A DNA stretch of 61,581 nt from the NCBI GenBank assembly GCA_003635265.1, contig PYIZ01000025.1, forward strand, positions 1 to 61,581, in the 5' to 3' direction. Below are positions 57,901-61,581 of this stretch, one piece after another. The notes under the pieces were generated by a model. It did no database searches, was not told where the DNA came from, and worked only from the letters and a program-made list of their open reading frames with translations. Origin of the DNA: Candidatus Poribacteria bacterium (GTDB taxonomy: Bacteria > Poribacteria > WGA-4E > PCPOR2b). The stretch's first letter is position 1. The number at the start of each line of letters is the position of its first letter. Both the position numbers and the translations under genes were made by a program.

Positions 57901-58357
57901 GGAGATTCTGCTGCACGAAACACTGCAAAGAAATCCAAATTGGGAGCATAAAATCACACTCAGTAGACAGTACGAAGCGGTTCCCCACATTCATGGAGAT
58001 GCCGACAAGCTGCGGATAGCATTTGAGAACCTTGTTATTAATGCGTGTGAAGCGATGGAGGAGACCGGAGGAACCCTCACCCTCCGGCTGACCCGGACGG
58101 TTGATGTTGTCCGAATTGATATACAAGACACCGGCTGCGGTATTGACGCAGAAGGGTTGCGAAATGTCTTTAAACCGCTCTATTCAACGAAAGGAGATAG
58201 AGGTGGCACCGGATTAGGCATGTGGATTGCACAGCAAATTATCAATGAACACCGCGGACAGATTGATATTCGGTCAAAACCCGGTGTTGGAACAACTATC
58301 TATACAGAGTTGCCAATTTTCTTACTACGACAACGACGAGATGTATCACTACTGTAG
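54950..58357 (+). CDS. Sensor histidine kinase with a double beta-propeller periplasmic sensor
   Basis: A 1135-residue membrane kinase. A signal peptide (1-24) is followed by a carboxypeptidase-regulatory-like beta-sandwich (about 40-120), then fourteen propeller repeats of about 38-45 residues (DGLxxNxVxxIxxxxDGxxWFGTxGGVSxYD), enough for two seven-bladed propellers. A Y_Y_Y-like domain (about 725-825) and one membrane span (about 832-855) come next. The cytoplasmic part has the dimerisation helix with phospho-acceptor His912 (LAHAVKNPLAI) and an ATPase with ENLVINACEAM, DTGCGID and GTGLGMWIAQ. This sensor layout is common in Bacteroidetes hybrid regulators that detect glycans, but here it is a plain kinase paired with the NtrC-type regulator 81 bases downstream. 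Confidence 0.93.
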   Translation: MKLVLSQFLLIGLLLSGEVWETAAQSQEDLISIIGALFMLAPNHTTPHVAVLVQVVRDGEVIDITLSDETGRFSFVNLKPGQYQVRCQTPAGYVYPVEGETHQVAAGETYQVHFHIAPFKKGTWRHYNTLDGLADNDVTAIYRTADGVMWFGTDGGGVSVYDGEQFNTFTTQDGLASNFVHSIYSADDTTIWFATQGGVSRYGRARRDDKMTFTSLTEKDGLAHNDVYAIYQTLSGGLWFGTAGGVSRYNGKEFVNLTKEELTRDHVYAICQTSDDVLWFGTHGSGVFGCDGEKIVKRLTEENGLVDNHVHSICVTSDDKLWFGTDGGVSVYDESKFVTHLTEKNGLVGSPVQAICQGPTGVMWFGTPVGTARYDGEIVVNLTTADGLKRNSVTTIYSAPDGTMWFGTDGGGVSTYDENGFVSFTEADGLASNWIHDIHQVSDDVIWFGTSGGVSRYDLQPSPRTDGRRLVNFTTQEGLANNTVRSIHYNSDGTMWFGTDSGVSQYNPTHQRFVNFTTQDGLINDTVRAIHRTSDGTMWFGTDGGISAYDGEEFVNLTAQDGLVDNRIRAICGTPNGMLWFGTYVGVSRYHHAAPENENRFVNFTSTEGLLSNFVYDLLPAPDGVIWFATYSGVSRYDASPPSDAPPFVNFTIKDGLVDNQVNTVYRSADGTMWFGTDGGVSMYDGVAWGSLDTWEGLVGTNVTAIHEDTNGFLWFGTTEGITRYHRNTVPSTVRIVAVNVASVLSDRRYTPSEKIPSITAGSYVTIEYQAIDFKTHPQKRQYRYRIQEIDRDEHSTTRPHLSPTKETVFAWTPQKAGVYTFEVWAIDRDLNRSTPARITLKIVPPWYLNGWIAIPSAIALTGLLVLFVVFTGRYYVRHRETQYLREEMLQQEQSAREQAEGNANTLRSLAHAVKNPLAIIEACSENLTMLEQTTPTGTHSKDATNRFLREIKEQVNHARQTVNQLLEAAAQPEFQLFDLRLEMEILLHETLQRNPNWEHKITLSRQYEAVPHIHGDADKLRIAFENLVINACEAMEETGGTLTLRLTRTVDVVRIDIQDTGCGIDAEGLRNVFKPLYSTKGDRGGTGLGMWIAQQIINEHRGQIDIRSKPGVGTTIYTELPIFLLRQRRDVSLL

Positions 58358-58425
58358 GGGTAACCCTCGTGGTTACCCTGTTTGGGTTGTCTGTGTTTTT
58401 GGGCAGTTACAAGACCTGTCCCTAC
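58354..58425. repeat. 72-base GTAGGG-ended element between kinase and regulator genes
   Basis: Starts GTAGGG within the kinase stop codon and ends CCCTAC. It contains an eight-base hairpin GGGTAACC-CTCGT-GGTTACCC (58358-58378). It shares its ends with the palindromes at 16057 and 30717 and may be a small non-autonomous element or a processing hairpin within the operon. Confidence 0.55.
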
Positions 58426-58438
58426 TGGGGGTGAGATC

Positions 58439-59854
58439 ATGTCAGACGAACCGGGAAAAATCCTCATCATTGAAGACGAAGAAATCTACGCAGACGTGTA
58501 TAGCGCGCGGTTGGTGCCTCTTGGATACCAGATTGAGACAGCAACGGATACCTCAACGGCTTCTCAGAAACTAGAATCGTTCCGGCCGGATATAATTATT
58601 CTCGATTTGAGATTGCAACGCCAAGATAGTGAAGAAGGGCTTGCGTTTCTAACAGAGATTGCGGGGTACAACCCTGCCATCAAAGTGATTATCGTCACCG
58701 TTGAGGGAACGATAGAAAACGCCATGAGAGCCCACAAACTAGGTGCATACGATTTCATTGAGAAGAAAACGCAAGGCTACAACGAACTCCCCTTCCGAGT
58801 TAATCAGGCTTATGAGAAATTGCAGCTAGAGCGCCGAATCGCAGACCTACAACAATCCGAAATTGACCGCATAAAAGGGTATCGCTACGGCACCGACAAA
58901 ATCATCATTGGGGATTCCGAGTCCATGCACCGCCTGTTTGAGGATGTGGACCGCGTCGCTTCGACAGACGCAACCGTTCTCGTCCAAGGCGAAAGCGGAA
59001 CAGGAAAAGAACTTATCGCCCAAGCCATTCACCATCACAGTTCCAGAGCCAAGCAGCCCTTTGTCACGGTTGCCTGCGGACAAACAGATAATGCGCTGCT
59101 CGGCAGCGAACTCTTTGGATATGAACGGGGGGCATTCACCGGCGCGACAGGGCGAAAGGGTGGAAAATTTGAGAGCGCAAACCACGGCACCATCTTTCTT
59201 GACGAAATTGCTGAATTGGATGCGGAGTCTCAAGTAAAGTTCCTACGTGTCTTGCAGGAGAGAAAGTTTGAACGACTCGGCGGAAAGCAGACCATTGAAG
59301 TGGACGTCCGAGTGATTGCAGCGACCAATAAAAATCTAGAACAGGCAGTCCAAGAAAGCACATTTCGAGAGGATCTCTACTATCGACTCAATGTTTTTCC
59401 GTTACACGTTCCTCCGTTACGCGAACGCAAATCCGATATACCGCTGCTTGCCACCCACTTTCTCTCTCAAAAATTGCATCTAACCGATGGTAAACAGATC
59501 AGAGGCTTTCAGGAAGCAGCAATGACCTTTTTAACGAGCTACGCATGGCCGGGAAACGTTCGTGAGTTGGAGAACCGTATCGAGCAGGCGGTGGTGTTAG
59601 TCACAGGTGATTGGGTTTCTGCCGCTGACCTCCGGATTGACGCCGCTGGAAAATTCGAGACCGAAAACAAAGGGCTCACTGAGTTAGTTAATGAGTATGA
59701 GCGAATTTTAATCGTTGATGCCCTTGAAGGTGCTGTAGACCAGAAGGCTGCAGCGGACCATCTCGGTATCCCCGAGTCAACGCTGAGACGTAAAATGGAT
59801 AAGTACAGTATTGAGAGAAGTCAATCTAGAAAAATTCGCCAGAAGCTGCAATAA
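58439..59854 (+). CDS. NtrC-family sigma-54-dependent response regulator
   Basis: A 471-residue regulator. The receiver domain has the acidic pocket IEDEE and phospho-acceptor Asp56 (IIILDLRL). The AAA+ domain has Walker A GESGTGKE, the sigma-54 contact loop GAFTGA (in YERGAFTGATG) and GTIFLDEIAEL. The C-terminal Fis-type helix-turn-helix is AAADHLGIPESTLRRKMDKY. It opens sigma-54 promoters when phosphorylated by the upstream kinase. The ATG at 58439 behind GGGGGTGAG is preferred; a start at 58382 would lie within the repeat element. The window's two clear sigma-54 promoters flank this gene pair and are the obvious targets. Confidence 0.95.
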   Translation: MSDEPGKILIIEDEEIYADVYSARLVPLGYQIETATDTSTASQKLESFRPDIIILDLRLQRQDSEEGLAFLTEIAGYNPAIKVIIVTVEGTIENAMRAHKLGAYDFIEKKTQGYNELPFRVNQAYEKLQLERRIADLQQSEIDRIKGYRYGTDKIIIGDSESMHRLFEDVDRVASTDATVLVQGESGTGKELIAQAIHHHSSRAKQPFVTVACGQTDNALLGSELFGYERGAFTGATGRKGGKFESANHGTIFLDEIAELDAESQVKFLRVLQERKFERLGGKQTIEVDVRVIAATNKNLEQAVQESTFREDLYYRLNVFPLHVPPLRERKSDIPLLATHFLSQKLHLTDGKQIRGFQEAAMTFLTSYAWPGNVRELENRIEQAVVLVTGDWVSAADLRIDAAGKFETENKGLTELVNEYERILIVDALEGAVDQKAAADHLGIPESTLRRKMDKYSIERSQSRKIRQKLQ

Positions 59855-60045
59855 CGAGAGTTAGCGTCGCCGAAAATGGCGAAGCTGTCAAAACCCAATG
59901 ACCACAAGGCTTTTGGGGAGAATCTACCACGATAATGAGAATTAGCGTCGCCGAAAACGGCGAAGCTGTCAAAACCCAATGACCACAAGGCTTTTGGGGA
60001 GAATCTACCACGATAATGAGAATTAGCGTCGCCAAAAATGGCGAA
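59851..60045. repeat. 81-base tandem repeat, about 2.4 copies
   Basis: Copies begin at 59851, 59932 and 60013 (last one partial). Units 1 and 2 differ at only a few bases. Each contains the hairpin TCGCC-GAAAAY-GGCGA and ends near AATCTACCACG. The first copy starts at the stop codon of the regulator gene. The period is a multiple of three, which leaves an open but implausible minus-strand frame. It may act as a transcript-end structure or protein-binding array. Confidence 0.85.
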
Positions 60046-60245
60046 GTTACAGGACAGGAAAGTGAGAAGTGATAAGAATGCGGTTAGAGTCCGCTCAAAT
60101 TAAAAATAAATAATAGGAGTTACCCCCTTTCAGTTTGTAATCGGTCAATCTATCGCCTTACATACCTGTCCTAATTCCCGCCCTATCTTTCTAACGTCTC
60201 CCCATTAAAAACTTTACGCTGATTTTGAAACCTTATTGTTTATTT
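60046..60245. other. Gene-free stretch upstream of a sigma-54 promoter
   Basis: Presumed enhancer region for the promoter at 60246. The ATGTCAT palindrome of the hsp20 region is not found here. An inverted pair AGGACAGG (60051-60058) and CCTGTCCT (60165-60172) is present but could be chance. No coding frame with a ribosome site. Confidence 0.4.
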
Positions 60246-60261
60246 TGGCACGGTAATTGCC
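60246..60261 (+). promoter_or_regulatory. Sigma-54 promoter of the small-protein operon
   Basis: TGGCACGGTAATTGCC: exact TGGCACG-N4-TTGC consensus with GG and GC ten bases apart. The predicted start is near 60272, leaving a leader of about 87 bases before the first small gene. Confidence 0.88.
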
Positions 60262-60358
60262 CATCTTGTGCTGACACATCACTACTCTTTCCCTCAAAAC
60301 TCGTTGCTTGCACTCATTCTTAATATAAGCCTTTTTATTCAAGAAAGGAGCACATATC

Positions 60359-60508
60359 ATGGGATTCAGAAGTGCAATTATCACCGCATTTGCCTTTTTA
60401 GTCGCCGGGTTGTATCTCTATTTGATGCTGCTCATTTTTCTGATGATGGAAAGTCTATCCGCTTTGGTAGAAAACGGAATAATAGTATCAGTTCTAACGG
60501 GTCGATAA
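60359..60508 (+). CDS. Small membrane protein, 49 residues
   Basis: Begins MGFRSAIITAFAFLVAGLYL, with one long hydrophobic helix (about 6-30) and a short polar tail ending VSVLTGR. AAAGGAG lies seven bases before the ATG. It is the first gene after the sigma-54 promoter. Its N-terminal pattern (Arg4, then AII-A-x3-L-x-AGLYLY) is shared with the 90-residue gene at 60717 and the partial gene at 61513. No known family; function unknown, probably an envelope-stress or membrane-modulating peptide. Confidence 0.7.
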   Translation: MGFRSAIITAFAFLVAGLYLYLMLLIFLMMESLSALVENGIIVSVLTGR

Positions 60509-60548
60509 GCAACTGATACTATTGACTGAACTAAGCAGGAGGTTACAG

Positions 60549-60677
60549 ATGAGAACCAGACCCCTATGCTTTGTTATTGTGTGTCTTGCGATTGCCGGTT
60601 GTGCAGCAGCACTGCCGCTGTATATCATCGATATCAGGCTTATTTGCAAGATACAGAACAATCTACCGCTCATTTAG
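60549..60677 (+). CDS. Very small lipoprotein or signal-peptide-like protein, 42 residues
   Basis: Starts MRTRPLCFVIVCLAIAGC; the IAGC at residues 15-18 fits a lipobox, giving a mature peptide of only 25 residues (ending IQNNLPLI). CAGGAGG precedes the ATG with good spacing. It lies 40 bases after the 49-residue gene on the same presumed transcript. No family recognised; could be an entericidin-like tiny lipoprotein. Confidence 0.6.
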   Translation: MRTRPLCFVIVCLAIAGCAAALPLYIIDIRLICKIQNNLPLI

Positions 60678-60716
60678 ATGCCTTGACACATTGAGATGCC
60701 ACAAGGAGGCGCTCTC

Positions 60717-60989
60717 ATGAAGTTAAGGATTGCAATTGTCGCTGTTATGGTCCTTTTCACTGCAGGATTGTATCTCTATCTCAACCCTGTAGAGAAAGAG
60801 CAACCGCTGTTTCGCAAGAGTGAGTCTAACACCGTTGAAAAATCTGTGGTGCCCGATGATTCCGATAACTCGGATCGCGATGATATTCCCACGCAACAGG
60901 AACCCAAACACCCTGAAAAAGTTGAACCCAAACATTTCCACACCATCGTGGTACTCCTCGGAAACCATCTGCCAACCGCCGGTAGCTAG
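60717..60989 (+). CDS. Small single-span membrane protein, 90 residues
   Basis: One N-terminal span (about 4-22, RIAIVAVMVLFTAGLYLY), then a charged, disordered tail rich in Asp, Glu, Pro and His (DDSDNSDRDD; EPKHPEKVEPKHFH). The ATG at 60717 behind AAGGAGG is preferred over the in-frame start at 60696. The tail should lie outside the membrane; its acidic and His clusters could bind metal, but this is conjecture. The N-terminus matches those of the genes at 60359 and 61513. Third gene of the sigma-54 unit. Confidence 0.7.
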   Translation: MKLRIAIVAVMVLFTAGLYLYLNPVEKEQPLFRKSESNTVEKSVVPDDSDNSDRDDIPTQQEPKHPEKVEPKHFHTIVVLLGNHLPTAGS

Positions 60990-61045
60990 TAGAGCAATTG
61001 ACAATCAAACTTTCAACAGCCCGCATCGGGCAAGGAGTCAGAACC

Positions 61046-61249
61046 ATGAAAGCACATGAGTATATCAACCTGCGGATAAATCGAGTAGACATCATAGCAG
61101 CCGAACAATCTGGGCTTCCGGCTCTATTCTACACTATCAAGCGATGCTACGGAGGTGATGAGGCATCTAACTATCTCCGTGCCTACAAGAAAACGAAAGG
61201 TCGCCCAAGCGTTGTTTTCATCGCCGGAGGCAATGCAACTCGTTTTTAG
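61046..61249 (+). CDS. Small soluble protein, 67 residues
   Basis: Begins MKAHEYINLRINRVDIIAAEQ; no membrane span or known motif, moderately basic. AAGGAGTC lies seven bases before the ATG; an in-frame start at 60998 lacks this. It follows the 90-residue membrane protein by 56 bases on the same strand and has the same strong ribosome-site style as its neighbours, so it probably belongs to the same operon. Function unknown. Confidence 0.6.
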   Translation: MKAHEYINLRINRVDIIAAEQSGLPALFYTIKRCYGGDEASNYLRAYKKTKGRPSVVFIAGGNATRF

Positions 61250-61300
61250 GGAGATTTGTTTGTGTTATCGGCACTTCTATCGTGAAAGGAGGTCATAACA

Positions 61301-61516
61301 ATGTCTGATTACTACGTCGGAATGAAACACGATACCTTCTTAGCGCACAACAAGAACAATATACGCAACAGTGAGATTGTATGCAGCTGTGAGTGCGGTC
61401 ATTTATCAGAGTATCAATGGAATGATGGGGGAATAATTCTTATCCTATGGCAATCGCGGCACAATCAACTCCGCGTTATGTATATCGAAGAACAAAAGAG
61501 GGCAAATCCCTTATGA
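61301..61516 (+). CDS. Small soluble protein with C-x-C-x-C cluster, 71 residues
   Basis: MSDYYVGMKHDTF opening, a CSCECGHLSEYQW cluster near residues 28-40 that could bind metal, and a hydrophobic strand IILILW. AAAGGAGG precedes the ATG. Its TGA overlaps the ATG of the next gene (ATGA), so the two are translationally coupled. No family recognised. Confidence 0.6.
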   Translation: MSDYYVGMKHDTFLAHNKNNIRNSEIVCSCECGHLSEYQWNDGGIILILWQSRHNQLRVMYIEEQKRANPL

Positions 61517-61581
61517 AATCAAGAATTGTAATTATCGCTGTTGCGGTCATCGTAGCCGCTGGTGCAGGATTATATTTCTCT
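61513..61581 (+). CDS. Small membrane protein, partial at window edge
   Basis: MKSRIVIIAVAVIVAAGAGL... is a single predicted membrane span that runs off the right edge. The N-terminus matches the 90-residue protein (60717) and the 49-residue protein (60359), so it is a third member of the same small family in this operon. The start overlaps the previous stop. Confidence 0.6.
   Translation, partial: MKSRIVIIAVAVIVAAGAGLYFS

Noticed and set aside
59826..60035. Minus-strand frame through the 81-base repeats
   Set aside because: Open only because the repeat period is divisible by three; no ribosome site, and it overlaps the regulator gene's end.
59851..60045. CRISPR array
   Set aside because: Repeats are contiguous 81-base units with no spacers and no cas genes are present in the window.
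60051..60172. Inverted pair AGGACAGG / CCTGTCCT as an enhancer for the second sigma-54 promoter
   Set aside because: Eight-base arms 106 bases apart are expected by chance fairly often in 200 bases, and the motif does not match the hsp20 palindromes.

Overview
The window reads as a bacterial chromosome of middling GC content, with no plasmid or phage backbone in view. My best guess is a Poribacteria-like or otherwise deep-branching marine or symbiotic bacterium. The basis is the mix of phytanoyl-CoA dioxygenase, enolase-superfamily and Gfo/Idh/MocA genes, a giant HEAT-repeat lipoprotein, a propeller-type sensor kinase and a fused glycyl-tRNA synthetase. This placement is inference and needs marker-gene phylogeny.

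Layout. 1-11.4 kb: glutamate synthase large subunit (minus strand, C-terminus off the left edge), pdxJ, purD, two transporters or membrane proteins, and an octaheme HAO-like cytochrome c overlapping a polytopic membrane protein. 11.4-20.9 kb: small-molecule catabolism. A minus-strand operon (oxidoreductase, GNAT gene broken by an amber codon, SGNH esterase, nitrilase) faces a malate/lactate-type dehydrogenase gene. It is followed by formamidase, DapA-like aldolase, SixA phosphatase, PhyH dioxygenase and a mandelate-racemase-family dehydratase. 20.9-25 kb: the conserved housekeeping run phoH-ybeY-corC, a tRNA remnant, tRNA-Pro(CGG) and recO.

25-38.9 kb: a defence island sits between recO and glyQS, genes that are neighbours in many bacteria. 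It holds a type III restriction system whose mod gene has an in-frame TGA, with a trypsin-like protease gene between res and mod. Next is a complete type II CBASS operon (Cap4 nuclease-SAVED effector, CD-NTase, Cap2 E1/E2, Cap3 JAMM protease). Then come an XRE-ImmA/IrrE protein with a nuclease-like N-terminus plus MazF, and a small two-gene module. The CBASS and XRE/MazF operons have alignable promoter regions, which suggests shared control.

38.9-54.5 kb: glyQS fusion, the HEAT-repeat lipoprotein, an Hsp20-Lon pair, a propeller protein, a fused dipeptide ABC ATPase, HtrA/DegP and a second Hsp20. 54.5-61.6 kb: a sensor kinase with fourteen propeller repeats and an NtrC-family regulator. One strong sigma-54 promoter lies on each side: one drives the Hsp20, the other drives a run of very small proteins, three of which share a similar membrane N-terminus. 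The kinase/regulator, heat-shock proteins and tiny membrane proteins plausibly form one envelope-stress regulon. This last block, together with the shared CBASS/XRE promoter, is the most novel-looking part of the window.
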